Positions 1-10,207 are shown, counted from the stretch's first letter. The stretch is DNA of 64,000 nucleotides from an uncultured Latescibacterota bacterium (GCA_958295785.1 OY282377.1:4590896-4654895), one strand, 5' to 3'. The notes: a model not told the origin generated them from the sequence alone. Program-made: numbers and translations.

Positions 1-35
1 CGAACCACATTCGCCATCCTGCTCAATGTACCCAT
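1..35 (-). CDS. Start of a gene leaving the left edge (possibly PspA/IM30-like)
   Basis: An ATG at position 35 on the minus strand is preceded by a good ribosome binding site (AAAGGAG about 8 bases upstream) and opens a frame reading MGTLSRMANVVR to the window edge. That N-terminus resembles PspA/IM30 proteins, which often begin MGxxSRxxxxxx. Only twelve residues are visible, so the family name is a guess; that a gene starts here is better supported. Confidence 0.35.
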   Translation of the reverse strand, partial: MGTLSRMANVV

Positions 36-331
36 TGTTCCGCTCCTTTCGGTTTGGGGTTGTCCATCAACGCGCCCGACCCTCTCGCAATGTTTGTGCC
101 AAAAACCATCCGCAGCGATATAAAACTATATCTCGTTGTTTTTCATACAAATGCCAACTGCCAACGCAGAAAAAAACCGCCTGCATTGGTGCGACAAACC
201 AATACAAGCGGTTGAATACGCCGAAAGGCAGTAAGCGGGAAGATACAAGGACAGAAACGTAGGGGCGATGCCCCTGTGCCCGCCCGAAAAAGCAAGATAC
301 AAGAGGGAAGAAAGCCACCCATCCCGCCTCT
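36..331. other. Intergenic region with dispersed palindromic repeat
   Basis: No convincing gene. Around 255-290 lies a copy of the GTAGGGGCG..TGCCCCTGTGCCCGCCC palindrome that recurs between genes throughout the window. The rest is AT-rich sequence with a short inverted repeat (CGATATAAAACTATATCTCG) near 116-135. It should hold the promoter of the gene leaving the left edge. Confidence 0.5.
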
Positions 332-1387
332 TCAAAATCCAAGCCCCACGGTCAGCCAGTGGTTGTCTTGGAAGAACTCGGTCTTGCCGTAGGCGTAATC
401 CACTTGGAAAGCCAGATCGCCCATCGGCACATTGAGGCCAAAGCCGAATGTCGGGCCGAGGATGTATTCCTTCTTGAACCCATTGGGCAGGGCGTCTCCG
501 GTTGGCGAGGCCACATACCCACCGCGCAACTGAAGCATCTGTTTCAGGGAATACTCGACCCCTGCCTGATACTCATCGGTCGCCAGATTGTTGTTGCGGA
601 AAGTCGCAGAAAAAGCGGCTCTGTTCAGGGCATCTGCGTAGAAAGCGTAGGAAAACCCGATCTCGATAGACGTGGGCAACTCGGCAGATGCGAGCGACGT
701 GCGGAAATTGCGCGACGTGGCTTGGGGGTCGGCATTGGGAATCGCGTCTTGCAATCTGACCACCCGCTCCAAGTCCGGGCCATCAAAGCGCAGGTCCGGC
801 CCGAAGTTCCGCATGGCAATGCCCAGGGTCAACCCCTCCAGCGCGGTCTTGTACTGAAACCCAAAATCAAACGCCACGCCATTGGCAACCTCGCGCTTGA
901 TCCCCTCGTGAATGTATTTGATCGTGCTGCCAAACGACACGCGATCCGTCAACAGTTGCGAATACGTAAACGCCACGCACGAAAACTTGGGCGAAAGCAC
1001 CTCGCCCGTGCCCTCGGGCGATTCCTCGGTGGTGACAATAATATCGCCCACCGAAAACACGCGGGCACTGATCCCTATCGAAATATCGTCGCGCAAGTGC
1101 GTGGTAAGGGCAAAATAGTTGATATTCATATCGGCGATATAATCGAGATACGAAAATACGACCTCGCGCTTGTGCGTGCCGAAAACCAATCCCGAAGGAT
1201 TCCACTGCAATGCCTCTGCGCCGCTGACATGGGCCAAAATCGCGCCGCCCAGGGCGGTCCCGCGCGACCCAATGGGAATACGCAACTCTTGCGCCGCCGC
1301 CGTGCCGATTCGGCTCTTATCGCCTGCACGCGCATCTTGCGCCACCAGGGCCAGCGCGGCAAACAGCAAAATGATCTGCTTGAACAT
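332..1387 (-). CDS. PorV/PorQ family (UPF0164-like) outer-membrane protein
   Basis: 351 residues with a signal peptide (about residues 1-21, ending DARAG). The mature protein begins with a region typical of PorV/UPF0164 proteins, including GSRGTALGGA and the EALQWNPSGL segment, followed by alternating beta strands and a C-terminal aromatic residue (VGLGF). Such proteins are FadL-like outer-membrane barrels; in Bacteroidetes PorV shuttles type IX secretion substrates. Start chosen at an ATG with GGAGG upstream. The next gene upstream, at 1403-4516, encodes a secreted protein with a sorting-like C-terminus only 15 bases away, so both are probably co-transcribed. A role as its secretion partner is inferred from this pairing. 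Confidence 0.8.
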   Translation of the reverse strand: MFKQIILLFAALALVAQDARAGDKSRIGTAAAQELRIPIGSRGTALGGAILAHVSGAEALQWNPSGLVFGTHKREVVFSYLDYIADMNINYFALTTHLRDDISIGISARVFSVGDIIVTTEESPEGTGEVLSPKFSCVAFTYSQLLTDRVSFGSTIKYIHEGIKREVANGVAFDFGFQYKTALEGLTLGIAMRNFGPDLRFDGPDLERVVRLQDAIPNADPQATSRNFRTSLASAELPTSIEIGFSYAFYADALNRAAFSATFRNNNLATDEYQAGVEYSLKQMLQLRGGYVASPTGDALPNGFKKEYILGPTFGFGLNVPMGDLAFQVDYAYGKTEFFQDNHWLTVGLGF

Positions 1388-1402
1388 AAGTCATTCCTCC
1401 AT

Positions 1403-4400
1403 TTAGAACGAATTGAGGGCCTCGGATTCCATAAACACCGCACATTTGATAAAATGCGTGCCAATGCCCGGCGCGTCAAAATGCGCGATATAAATGCCGG
1501 TAGAGACCAGCACGCCCTGATCGGTTTTCAGATCCCAGGTGTCAAACGACAAGCCATTGTTGTGATCTATGGTCCGCACCAAATCGCCCGACAGGCTGAA
1601 AATTCGGATCGTGCAGTGCGAGGGAAGGTTGGTAAAGCGCATCTGCCGCGCCAGCGAACTCAGTTCATAAGACGACCGCCCCAAATACGGATTGGGCACG
1701 GCCAGAATTTTCGTCAAATCCTCTACAGCCAACGCCTGATCGTTTCGCAACGCGCCCTGCGTATTGAATGAAAACACATCGTTGATGCTGTTGACGTGAT
1801 TGGCGTAAATCAAAAACGAATCCCCATCTTGCGGGAACCGATCTGCCTGCCGGCGCGCCGCAAACACGATGTACATAATCGGCGGCGCGGGATCGTCGTT
1901 GATCAACCCTTGGGACAACTCCGCCACATTGGAATCATCGCCCGGCTCGGTATAATCTCGGTCGAAGATGAACAACCACTCGCGCGGGCCAGAACCGGCG
2001 AGATTGCTGATATCATTGTAATACGCCGGCCCATAAGCGCCGTTGACCAAGCCGCCGGGCTGGTTGTTTTCCATCCATCCCACCTCGAGGCGGCGGTTGT
2101 TTTCCATATCCCAAGCCGAAAGGGCGATGGGATTGCGTTCCTGATACACATAGACGCCTGGCCCTGACGTATTGACGATGTAGCTGCTCCAGTCGTAAGG
2201 GGCTTTGGTGGTCGTCTGATCCGCAGGGGCAGGGGCAGGCGCGCCCGCACCGCGCAAATACCGATACCCCCATGACACATTGGGATTGGTCAAGTCAATG
2301 GGTTTGTACTGATCTTCCCCTTCGTCTTCAATCACGCTGGTAAAGCGCAACTCCACATTGACCAAACGCGAAGACGGCACGCTTGATGGGCCAAACCACT
2401 GGTGGGCCACATCGCCCGTTATCGCGCCGCGAAAGCCCTCGGCACCCCAGTTGGCACCTGCCCAGGTGTACCACCGCTGACCCGATGGAATCTCCCAATC
2501 CTTCACGCCCAGCGGCGGGCCTGTCACGCGCACGAGCACCCCCTCGACAACCGGATTGGAAATGGCCTCGTCTAAGGTCGCGTGTTGTTCCATATCGGAA
2601 AGCACGGCTTGACCGCTCGACAAATTGACCAGATCCCAAACCGTGCCCGCATCGGTCTCGCGGAAGCGCACCTCGTAGGACGCGCCCGTAACCCGCGTGT
2701 CGTCAACCACCTGCACGGCCACGATGCCATCGCTAGAACCCGACGTGTGCTCGACCATGCTGTCGACCGCCACGGTGTTGAATCGCGTGCCCGCAGTGGG
2801 CGAACGCGGCACAATGCCATGGGCTGGAATCAATTCATCCGAAAGGGGTTTGAAGGTCATGCGCCCGTCGGCCAACGGCGCGATAGCCGTTTCTAGGGTT
2901 TTGGGCGACCGGCTCTCGTTTAGAGAATAGGCCGTCACCGCAAAGAAATAGGTTTTGCCCGTTATCAGACGACCGCCCAAAATTTTGTCATCGCTCAGTT
3001 CGATATAGTGCCGAATGCCCGAGTCGCCGCCAAATTGCGCGGGCGAATTGACCACCACGCCCGCGCCTTCGTCGAACTGATTGTCGAAAATAATGGCCGA
3101 GCCATTGATCGCGTCATAAGTCGCAATGCGCCGCCAAGGGCCGGCGACCGACTCGCCCTGGTACACATTATACCCCTCAAACGCATAGTCGCCCTCGGCG
3201 TCGACTTCCGAATCCTTGCCCCAGGACAACTGAATTTTGCCATTGCCCATGTGGTCGCCCGTGGCGGCGACCTGCACTTTGGGCGCGGGCGGCGGCGAGG
3301 GCAATGCAAAATTGGCGTCAAAGGCCGACTGGGCAAACGTATCGTTATACCGCGCCGCCGTAATCGACGTGAGGCGGTCTTGTCCCTGCCCCATAATGAT
3401 CGCGCCCACCACTTCCTGCGTATCGCCGGGCGCGAACGTAAATGGCCCCGCGGTGAGCATCAAGCGGCGGTCGGCCGGGTTTTCATCGTTCCAACCCGTG
3501 CCCGCAACGGGATCGCCATCGACCATAAATGCCTTGACCTGCCCCGTTATCGGGTCCGTGTGCAGCACCACAGTGCCGTCTGCGTCGAGGCCCTTCATGT
3601 AGTTATACGTCTCTTCTGCCGTATGCGGGTCCGTGCCGTTGATGTATTTGCTAAACGACGTCATGGGCAATTCTTCGCCATCGTCGCCGATCGGGCCTTT
3701 GAAAAAGTCGTAGCCCACAGTAGGGGGTGAGGCGCCGTACTGCGAGTCTGTGTTTGACCCATTGTAGCAAAATCCCAGGCTCGTTTCCACGTCGCACCCC
3801 ACCAAATCGTTGTCGGCCTGCCCCAAGTCGGGATCGGACCACAGCGACACATACGTGCTGTCGATAGTATTGCCGCCCTTGTTGATGAGCAAAAATTTGA
3901 TGAACACCACATTGCCGAGCGGCCCGGTGCGGTTAAACGCAAAGGTCGTCTGTTGGATTTCAACGCCCAAGGGCGCGGTCTGCATGTTGGTGTGAGCGCC
4001 CGGATCCGCGTCGTTGTACACGGTCCACAACATCTGATCGCCCAGCACCATCGGCGTGCCATCCGGATTGACCGGCGCGCCGTCTTCGACCGGCCACTGC
4101 GCGTAATCCGGGTTTTCCGGGCCATCGCCTCGGTTGATCTTGTACACGCGATAGCGGTCGCTTTGCGGGTCCGCAGGCATGCCGTTGGGCAAAATGGGGC
4201 CGGGCGCGAACTCGAATGAATACTCGGCGATAGCCACGCGGATCTCGCCATCGACTTGCCCGGCGATCCACGGGCCGGCCGCAAAGACCGCGGTTTTGCC
4301 CGTGCCCTTGGGAAATTCGAGGCCCGAAGACCCCGTGCCCAAATCCCAGGCAAAAGACCCCTGGTTGGTCACAAACATGGCGATGTTGTTCACATCGATC

Positions 4401-4516
4401 TGCTTGCCATTGTCAATTTTGCCCAAACGCGGCCTTTGATTGGGCTGTTCGGCCCCTGCGATGCCGGCCATGCCCACGGCCATCAAAGTCAGCGTCAAAC
4501 TTCTCAAAAATTTCAT
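1403..4516 (-). CDS. Large secreted protein with C-terminal T9SS/FlgD-like sorting domain
   Basis: 1037 residues with a clear signal peptide (about 1-22, MKFLRSLTLTLMAVGMAGIAGA). The middle is a beta-rich extracellular region with a fibronectin-III-like stretch around residues 410-560 (DYAFEGYNVYQ, KTYFFAVTAYS). The last roughly 95 residues, from VPNPY through RFTNLP, IRIFSLSGDLVRTI and the VSTGIYIAHF segment, match the type A sorting / FlgD-Ig-like domain at the end of secreted FCB-group proteins. The enzymatic or adhesive function is not recognisable. Start has GGAGG upstream. It lies between the PorV-like gene and the TonB receptor, all on the minus strand with small gaps, suggesting one outer-surface operon. 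Confidence 0.72.
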   Translation of the reverse strand: MKFLRSLTLTLMAVGMAGIAGAEQPNQRPRLGKIDNGKQIDVNNIAMFVTNQGSFAWDLGTGSSGLEFPKGTGKTAVFAAGPWIAGQVDGEIRVAIAEYSFEFAPGPILPNGMPADPQSDRYRVYKINRGDGPENPDYAQWPVEDGAPVNPDGTPMVLGDQMLWTVYNDADPGAHTNMQTAPLGVEIQQTTFAFNRTGPLGNVVFIKFLLINKGGNTIDSTYVSLWSDPDLGQADNDLVGCDVETSLGFCYNGSNTDSQYGASPPTVGYDFFKGPIGDDGEELPMTSFSKYINGTDPHTAEETYNYMKGLDADGTVVLHTDPITGQVKAFMVDGDPVAGTGWNDENPADRRLMLTAGPFTFAPGDTQEVVGAIIMGQGQDRLTSITAARYNDTFAQSAFDANFALPSPPPAPKVQVAATGDHMGNGKIQLSWGKDSEVDAEGDYAFEGYNVYQGESVAGPWRRIATYDAINGSAIIFDNQFDEGAGVVVNSPAQFGGDSGIRHYIELSDDKILGGRLITGKTYFFAVTAYSLNESRSPKTLETAIAPLADGRMTFKPLSDELIPAHGIVPRSPTAGTRFNTVAVDSMVEHTSGSSDGIVAVQVVDDTRVTGASYEVRFRETDAGTVWDLVNLSSGQAVLSDMEQHATLDEAISNPVVEGVLVRVTGPPLGVKDWEIPSGQRWYTWAGANWGAEGFRGAITGDVAHQWFGPSSVPSSRLVNVELRFTSVIEDEGEDQYKPIDLTNPNVSWGYRYLRGAGAPAPAPADQTTTKAPYDWSSYIVNTSGPGVYVYQERNPIALSAWDMENNRRLEVGWMENNQPGGLVNGAYGPAYYNDISNLAGSGPREWLFIFDRDYTEPGDDSNVAELSQGLINDDPAPPIMYIVFAARRQADRFPQDGDSFLIYANHVNSINDVFSFNTQGALRNDQALAVEDLTKILAVPNPYLGRSSYELSSLARQMRFTNLPSHCTIRIFSLSGDLVRTIDHNNGLSFDTWDLKTDQGVLVSTGIYIAHFDAPGIGTHFIKCAVFMESEALNSF

Positions 4517-4528
4517 ATCCCACCTCCA

Positions 4529-7447
4529 TTAAAAGCTGAGCGCAAGCCCAAAGCGCACCTGCCGCGGCGAGTCAAAGTTGCGCGGGTCTCTCTCTTTGAG
4601 CTCGTATTTGTCTTCGCCCAGTTGACCAAATCGCCGCACAAATTCGCGGCCCTCATTCGTGTTCAACCAACCCGTGGTCGTCGCGTTGCCAGTGGCCGAA
4701 TACACCGCCGACTCGGTGCCGCGGCCGTCTGTGTTGCGGGCCGTCACATTGGCGCGATTCAACACATTGAGCACCCACACATAGAAGTCGCCCTGAATTG
4801 AGGCGATTTTGAAACGCTTGTTGGCCTTTAGATCGATGCGAAATGTCCAAGGGCCATAGCTGGAATTGACCGAACCCGACGGTCGGGAAAACGTCGCCAA
4901 GGTGGTCACTTCATTAAACGTGAAGGTGGGCGTATAAGGAAAGCCACTCCCAGCGGTGATCAGCACATTGACCCCCGCATTGGACAGCGGGCGACCGCCC
5001 ATCAACATCGGCCCGTCGCCATCGACAAAGCGATAATCCACCGACGCCGAAATTTTGTGGCGTTGATCAAAATCGAGCGGCGAGGTTGACTTGGGCGGTT
5101 CGTTCACGCCGGGCTGGAACGTCCACGCGATCTGCCGCTGGGTTTGCGGCGTGGAACCCGTGCCCGTGGCATAGGCCAGCGAATAGGACACGCGAGCCGT
5201 GGTGCGCCCTTTGCGCCGCATCAAAAAGCCAATGTCCAAGCCCTTGATCGTGCCGTAGTCGCGGTTGCGGAACGAGGAAAAGGCCGTGGGATTGGACGGA
5301 ATCGTCGCCACCTGAACGAGGTTTCCCACGGCTTTGTAATACGCCGTCACATCCACGCTGGCGTGCCCGGCCACCTGCTGCACCAAGCCCACTTCATAAG
5401 CCGTGGTCTTTTCCGGCTTGAGGTTCGGGTTGCCAAAAGCGTAGTAATACCCGCCCAGCGGCGCTTTGTATTCGAGATAATCCAGGCCCACGTACAGGTC
5501 TTCCAACTTGGGCTGCTGATAAAAAATGCCGTAGTTCATGTGAAATACGGTCTTGTCCGTCACCGGAAAGCCAACGCCCAAGCGCGGGCTGATTTTGTGG
5601 TACACGCTGTTGCCGGCCAAGTCCTGCGGATCCAGCGTGGAGTCGCCCCCCAAGGGCACGGCTTCGTTGGACAACACATCGGTGCGCGCATTCAAATAAT
5701 CGTAGCGCACGCCGGCATTGATGATCAACCCGTCGTATTCCATCTTGTCCTGCACGTAAAAAGACGCCAAAATGGGTTGCTTTTTCGCGTCTCGGGTCGA
5801 GTCTAAGGGCTCGAGGACTTCGTTGTTCCAATCGTACTGATACCCATAGCGATCCGTATCTTGAAAGCCGCCCCGGTCATCCGAATCGACATACGGGCCG
5901 CGATAGGTCAATATCGGGGTCAGATGCCGAAAATAGCGCAAGCGGTGCATCTGGAGGTCAAAGCCGAGCTTAAACTGGTGGTTGCGGCTGATCTGGCTGG
6001 TCAAATCAAAATCTATCGGCGTGACGTAAAACGAACTGCTCTGCTCAAAATCGTCATACACGCGCCCCTCATCGCCCTCGAAATACGTCACGGAGCGGTC
6101 GTTGATCATTTCGGTCTTGGGCGTGATTTCCGTGGAATCCACATCGGCGCGGGCGAACAAATTCTCCGCATCAAAGCGCGGATTGCCCTGCGGCCGCGAA
6201 TAGGCGTTCAAATTGTCGAAATGAATCCCGTCGCCCGCCTTGAAGTTCTGGTCGAAAATACTCGCTTGATAGGTGAAGAAGGTCTTTGCACCGAGCGTAT
6301 AAGTGATGCGCGCAAACGCCGAGTTGTTATCTCTCGTCACGCGCGGAGAGTGCCGCAAATTGTAGCGGTACGTGTGAATGTAGCTCAAGCGGTCGGTCAT
6401 CGACCCCACGATGCCGGCCTTAAAACCCACGGCATCCGACAGCCGATACGACAGCTTGGCCTGCCAACCCCACCGGTCGAGCGTATAGTGCGGCAAAATG
6501 CCGTCGTCGAGCAAATCGTACTCTTCTTTGGACAACAAATCGCGTTCCCACTCGTGGGCTTCCACACCCCAGCGCGGGCTGCGGTCGAGACGGTCGAGAC
6601 GCTCGGCAGAGACAAAAAACGAAAGCCGATCCGACCCGGGAGCCAGGGGCCCACCAAATGTCGCATCGGCATTGTTATACCCAAAAGAAGGCGCGCCGGC
6701 CCAACTGCGGTCGGTAATTTCGTCGGTGATGTATTCCACAGACCCCGAATACTTTTGCCCGCCTTCGCGCGTCACCACCTTGACAACGCCCGACATCACG
6801 CGGCCATACTCGGCTTCAAACCCCCCTACGATCACAGACACCTGATCGATGGCGCCATTGCTCAGGGTCGTGGTCGAGGTGCCAAATTGCAAATCTTTCT
6901 GCGACACGCCATCGACGATATAATCGACTTCGGAAGACCGCCCGCCGCGGATGTGGAGTTCGCCGCCCAAGTTCGTCACACCCGCCTGCAAAGACGTGGC
7001 CGCCGCATACCCGCGAATGGGCATGTATTCGAGTTCTTCACTGGTGACCAGACGCAGCGAACTGGTATTGTCTTTTTGCACCAGTGGACGCACGGCCACC
7101 ACCTCGAGCACATCGGCTTCCAGTGCCTGCGCCGCCAGCGCGAAATCAATTTCCGTGGTCAAATCGGGCAACACTTTGATGCCCTTGATCACCACGTCTC
7201 GATACCCAATAAAACTGCATTTGACGTCATAAGTACCCGCCGGCACATTCAAAATGGCAAAACGGCCTTCGGCATCGGATATCGATCCAAAGACGCTGGG
7301 CATCCCCAGAATCACCACATTGGCACCGGGCACCGCACCGCTGCCGTCATTGTCGGTAATCTGACCCGCAATTTTACCCGTCACCCCGGCCATTGCCGAT
7401 GCGGACAAATACAACATCGCAACAAATGCGATCATCCATCTCATCAT
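4529..7447 (-). CDS. TonB-dependent receptor with carboxypeptidase-regulatory-like domain
   Basis: 972 residues from the ATG at 7447, which has AGGGAG just upstream; an open frame extends further upstream but lacks signal-peptide character. Order: signal peptide (about 1-19), CarboxypepD_reg-like beta-sandwich (about 20-105, TGKIAGQITDNDGSGAVPGA), plug domain with LHIRGGRSSEVDYIVDGV (about 160-180), then a long 22-strand-type barrel ending RFGLALSF with the expected terminal Phe. Such receptors import bulky ligands using TonB energy. The substrate is unknown. It is first in a probable operon with the secreted and PorV-like proteins. Confidence 0.88.
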   Translation of the reverse strand: MMRWMIAFVAMLYLSASAMAGVTGKIAGQITDNDGSGAVPGANVVILGMPSVFGSISDAEGRFAILNVPAGTYDVKCSFIGYRDVVIKGIKVLPDLTTEIDFALAAQALEADVLEVVAVRPLVQKDNTSSLRLVTSEELEYMPIRGYAAATSLQAGVTNLGGELHIRGGRSSEVDYIVDGVSQKDLQFGTSTTTLSNGAIDQVSVIVGGFEAEYGRVMSGVVKVVTREGGQKYSGSVEYITDEITDRSWAGAPSFGYNNADATFGGPLAPGSDRLSFFVSAERLDRLDRSPRWGVEAHEWERDLLSKEEYDLLDDGILPHYTLDRWGWQAKLSYRLSDAVGFKAGIVGSMTDRLSYIHTYRYNLRHSPRVTRDNNSAFARITYTLGAKTFFTYQASIFDQNFKAGDGIHFDNLNAYSRPQGNPRFDAENLFARADVDSTEITPKTEMINDRSVTYFEGDEGRVYDDFEQSSSFYVTPIDFDLTSQISRNHQFKLGFDLQMHRLRYFRHLTPILTYRGPYVDSDDRGGFQDTDRYGYQYDWNNEVLEPLDSTRDAKKQPILASFYVQDKMEYDGLIINAGVRYDYLNARTDVLSNEAVPLGGDSTLDPQDLAGNSVYHKISPRLGVGFPVTDKTVFHMNYGIFYQQPKLEDLYVGLDYLEYKAPLGGYYYAFGNPNLKPEKTTAYEVGLVQQVAGHASVDVTAYYKAVGNLVQVATIPSNPTAFSSFRNRDYGTIKGLDIGFLMRRKGRTTARVSYSLAYATGTGSTPQTQRQIAWTFQPGVNEPPKSTSPLDFDQRHKISASVDYRFVDGDGPMLMGGRPLSNAGVNVLITAGSGFPYTPTFTFNEVTTLATFSRPSGSVNSSYGPWTFRIDLKANKRFKIASIQGDFYVWVLNVLNRANVTARNTDGRGTESAVYSATGNATTTGWLNTNEGREFVRRFGQLGEDKYELKERDPRNFDSPRQVRFGLALSF

Positions 7448-7832
7448 GACTTTCTCCCTTTCTAAAAAGAGCGACCTGAAACTCATTCGAGAATCAGACT
7501 GAAAGACGCGCGTGCGCCTTTGATTCTTTTTCCCGGCCCAATTACCCATTCTCTCTTGATGCACGGCATCACCTCCTTTATTGGTTCCCCGTATTTTCGG
7601 ACGGGCATAGGGACTTGCCCCAAATTCCCATGCCTCGTCTTGTATCTTTGGGCGAGCACGGGGGCATCGCCCCTACACACCGCTCGCCTTTTGTGCCTTT
7701 GAACGGGCGGTCACTCGTTGTACCCCGCTCGTGTTTTTTGTGGCGAAACTGATATCTTTACTCATGCTAAAAATTCGCATGTCAAAACGGCAAAAGCCCA
7801 AGTTCAGGACACTTGTGGTCTGACATCCCGAC
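7448..7832. other. Intergenic region with dispersed repeats
   Basis: Between the receptor start and the xdhC-like terminator. A copy of the GGGCGAGCACGGGGGCATCG / CCCCTACACACCGCTCGCC palindrome family lies at about 7647-7692, next to a TTGTACCCCG motif related to the repeats at 23005-23154. I see no supported gene. Receptor promoter elements are expected near 7450-7600. Confidence 0.45.
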
Positions 7833-7873
7833 AAAAAAATCCTGTGCCCGCAAGTAGCAGGTGCAGGATTTTG
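7833..7873 (-). terminator. Rho-independent terminator after the xdhC-like gene
   Basis: Inverted repeat with AAATCCTG and CAGGATTT arms. Read on the minus strand, the second arm runs into a T run (GGATTTTTTTG). It lies about 90 bases downstream of the xdhC-like stop. Confidence 0.6.
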
Positions 7874-7962
7874 CGCGAAATGGCGACGCCGTGGATTGCG
7901 GCCTGTTTGGGTAGGTTCATTTGTGACGCCTCACAAAAGCCATAAATAGGCCGTTATACGCA

Positions 7963-9054
7963 TCACATCGCGGACAGCGAGAGGCCGCGATGGGTGGGTT
8001 TACCTCTTGAGCGACGCGCCTGAATGAGTTCAGACACAATGCTCACCGCAATTTCTTCGGGCGTATCCGCGCCGATATCCAACCCGATGGGCGCGTGAAT
8101 TGCGTCCAATTTTTCTCGCGGAATGCCCTTGGCTTCCAATTCCTTCCACATCAGCGCGATCTTCCGCCTGCTGCCGATCATGCCAATATACGCCGCGTTG
8201 GTCTCTACGGCTTGCTCGATGACCGGCTTGTCGTGCTGGTGCCCGCGCGTTACCGCCACCACATAAGACAAATCGTCAATCGCCAAATGGTCAAACGCCG
8301 TCTCCATCGCCAGCGTCAGGGTCTCACTCGCCATGGGAAACCGCTCTTTGTTGGCAAACATGGGCCGGTCGTCGATCACCACAATCCGAAACCCGACCGA
8401 CTGCGCGATCTGCGCGATGGCAAACGAGACGTGCCCCCCGCCGAACAAAAACAGCGTGGGTTCCGGGCAGATCGATTCCAAAAACACCACAACGGGCTCG
8501 GTGCCTATCGCCACGACCTTGAGCAAATCTTCGGGAATCGTCCCTAAAGCCGCCACTTCCTCGCGCACGCATGCCTCGGCTTCTGCATGCCCCAAACCGC
8601 CCGCGGTTCTGCCATCGGGATGGAGCAATAATTTCGCGCCTATCTGACCGCCGCCCGAAACCAGCGTTGCCAACACGGCCGAACCGCGCGCTTTGCGAAC
8701 CCGCGCAATGGCGTCGAGCATGCCATCGGCGCGACCAGGCAACAGGGGTTCGGTAAAAATTTCGACATTGCCCCCGCAATTGAGGCCATTTTCGCCCGCG
8801 TGTTTTTCCGTCAAAATAAATTCCTGCAAGGTCGGCACTTTTGTTTCCATCACCTGACGGGCTTCGGCCCACACATCGGCCTCCAAACAACCGCCGCCCA
8901 CTGTGCCCACCATTTTGCCATCGGGACGCACGAGCATCTTGGCCTTTTTGCTCATTGGCAACGACCCCTTGCTCGACACAATGGTCGATAACGCGGCCTT
9001 TTCGCCACTTGAAACCAGGGCCAATGCCTCTTGAAAAACATCCTGACCAGCCAT
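7963..9054 (-). CDS. XdhC/CoxI family protein (molybdenum-enzyme maturation)
   Basis: 363 residues. The N-terminal half has the XdhC-CoxI signature, with KAKMLVRPDGKMVGTVGGGC (about 37-56) and NCGGNVEIF further on; the C-terminal half is a Rossmann-type XdhC_C domain starting LFLFGGGHVSFAIAQ, followed by VIDDRP. XdhC proteins bind molybdenum cofactor and assist sulfuration and insertion into xanthine-dehydrogenase/CO-dehydrogenase-type enzymes. I prefer the ATG at 9054 because the one at 9066 has its AAAGG directly adjacent, leaving no spacer. It follows the VWA gene closely. No molybdenum hydroxylase is encoded in this window. Confidence 0.85.
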   Translation of the reverse strand: MAGQDVFQEALALVSSGEKAALSTIVSSKGSLPMSKKAKMLVRPDGKMVGTVGGGCLEADVWAEARQVMETKVPTLQEFILTEKHAGENGLNCGGNVEIFTEPLLPGRADGMLDAIARVRKARGSAVLATLVSGGGQIGAKLLLHPDGRTAGGLGHAEAEACVREEVAALGTIPEDLLKVVAIGTEPVVVFLESICPEPTLFLFGGGHVSFAIAQIAQSVGFRIVVIDDRPMFANKERFPMASETLTLAMETAFDHLAIDDLSYVVAVTRGHQHDKPVIEQAVETNAAYIGMIGSRRKIALMWKELEAKGIPREKLDAIHAPIGLDIGADTPEEIAVSIVSELIQARRSRGKPTHRGLSLSAM

Positions 9055-9070
9055 CGCATTACCCATCCTT

Positions 9071-10207
9071 TTACTTCCAAACAGACCGCAGAGTGCGGGC
9101 GAGTTGGATCAAACTTTCCAAGTTGTGTGCCGGCAAAAAATAGTCCAGATAGGGCAGCGCGGTTTTCATGCCCAAACACAGGGGTTGATAGCCCGGCGTG
9201 CCCAAAAGCGGATTGAGCCACAGCAATTTGTGTACGCGCTTCCGCAGTCGCGCCATCTCTTGCCGCATCAGATCCGGGTCGCCCCTGTCCCAGCCATCGC
9301 TCACAATGATCATCACGGTGCGCGAGTGCAACATATCGCGTGCAAACTGGTCGTTGAACTCGCGCAAACACCCGCCAATATCCGTGCCGCCCGCCCAGTC
9401 GTGTACGGTCTCGGCCACTTCCACGAGCGATTCTTCAATGCCCTTTGTTTTGAGCAAACGCGAAATGGCGGTCATCCGCGTGGAAAACACCCCCACCTCC
9501 ACATCGCGGATTTCGCGCTTGAGCGCGTAGATAAACCGGATCAAAAAGCGGCTATAACAATCCATCGACCCGCTCACGTCGCACAGCAACATCAACTTGG
9601 TCTTCTTGATGCGCCGCCGCTTCATCATCAGTTCCACGCCATCCGAACCGTACAGCGCGTTGCGCCGCCATGTGCGCCTGAAATCCAGTTCAGCCCCCCG
9701 GTTTTCGGGCACGCGCCTGCGGCTGCGCCGGTTGGCGATGATGTTCACAATTTCGTGGATCACCTTGCGGGCCTGTTCGATCTCGCGATCCGACATCGCC
9801 GCCAGATCTTTTGCCATCAGGGCCTCGTCTGCGCTATACCCCACCTCTTCGGACTCGCCTTCCCCCTCGGCTTCTTCCTGCAAATCCGCGGTATCCACCA
9901 CTTCGTTGACATCGGCTTGGATATCGAGATCCGGATCGCCCCCGGCCTCGGTATCGGTCAAGGTCAGGTCGTCGGGCAAAATTGGACGCGCCCAAAACGC
10001 CTTGAAAACCGCGTCAAACGTCTCCAAGTCGTCGTAGCGCGACACCAGGGTTGCGCGTGCGGCGGCGTAAAAATCGCGCCGATTGTGCATTTCGATATAG
10101 CGAAAACTATCGCACAAATCGATCAAATTGCCCGCGTTGACCTCAACGCCTGCGCGGTGCAAAGCCCGCGAAAAACCGACCACCCGCCCCAGCATGGTTT
10201 TTGGCAT
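9071..10207 (-). CDS. VWA domain protein, CoxE-like
   Basis: 378 residues. An acidic linker (about 85-120) is followed by a von Willebrand A domain whose MIDAS motif is visible as LMLLCDVSGSMD (DxSxS), with a later GGTDIGG and SDGWDRGDP. This is the CoxE/YehP-type arrangement: VWA proteins work with MoxR AAA+ ATPases to remodel or load metal into partner enzymes. The ATG has TTTAGGAG upstream and the MoxR gene ends 8 bases before it, so the pair is surely one operon. The target enzyme is unknown here; CoxDE is known from CO-dehydrogenase maturation. Confidence 0.86.
   Translation of the reverse strand: MPKTMLGRVVGFSRALHRAGVEVNAGNLIDLCDSFRYIEMHNRRDFYAAARATLVSRYDDLETFDAVFKAFWARPILPDDLTLTDTEAGGDPDLDIQADVNEVVDTADLQEEAEGEGESEEVGYSADEALMAKDLAAMSDREIEQARKVIHEIVNIIANRRSRRRVPENRGAELDFRRTWRRNALYGSDGVELMMKRRRIKKTKLMLLCDVSGSMDCYSRFLIRFIYALKREIRDVEVGVFSTRMTAISRLLKTKGIEESLVEVAETVHDWAGGTDIGGCLREFNDQFARDMLHSRTVMIIVSDGWDRGDPDLMRQEMARLRKRVHKLLWLNPLLGTPGYQPLCLGMKTALPYLDYFLPAHNLESLIQLARTLRSVWK

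Noticed and set aside
359-1771. Long open frame on the plus strand antisense to the PorV-like gene and the secreted-protein gene
   Set aside because: It overlaps two well-supported minus-strand genes, its protein is Arg/His-rich without any family motif, and it follows the high-GC third-codon bias of the opposite strand.
5861-7465. 534-residue plus-strand frame opposite the TonB receptor
   Set aside because: Antisense shadow: unusual composition rich in His, Arg and Ile, no domain, and the receptor on the other strand is unmistakable.
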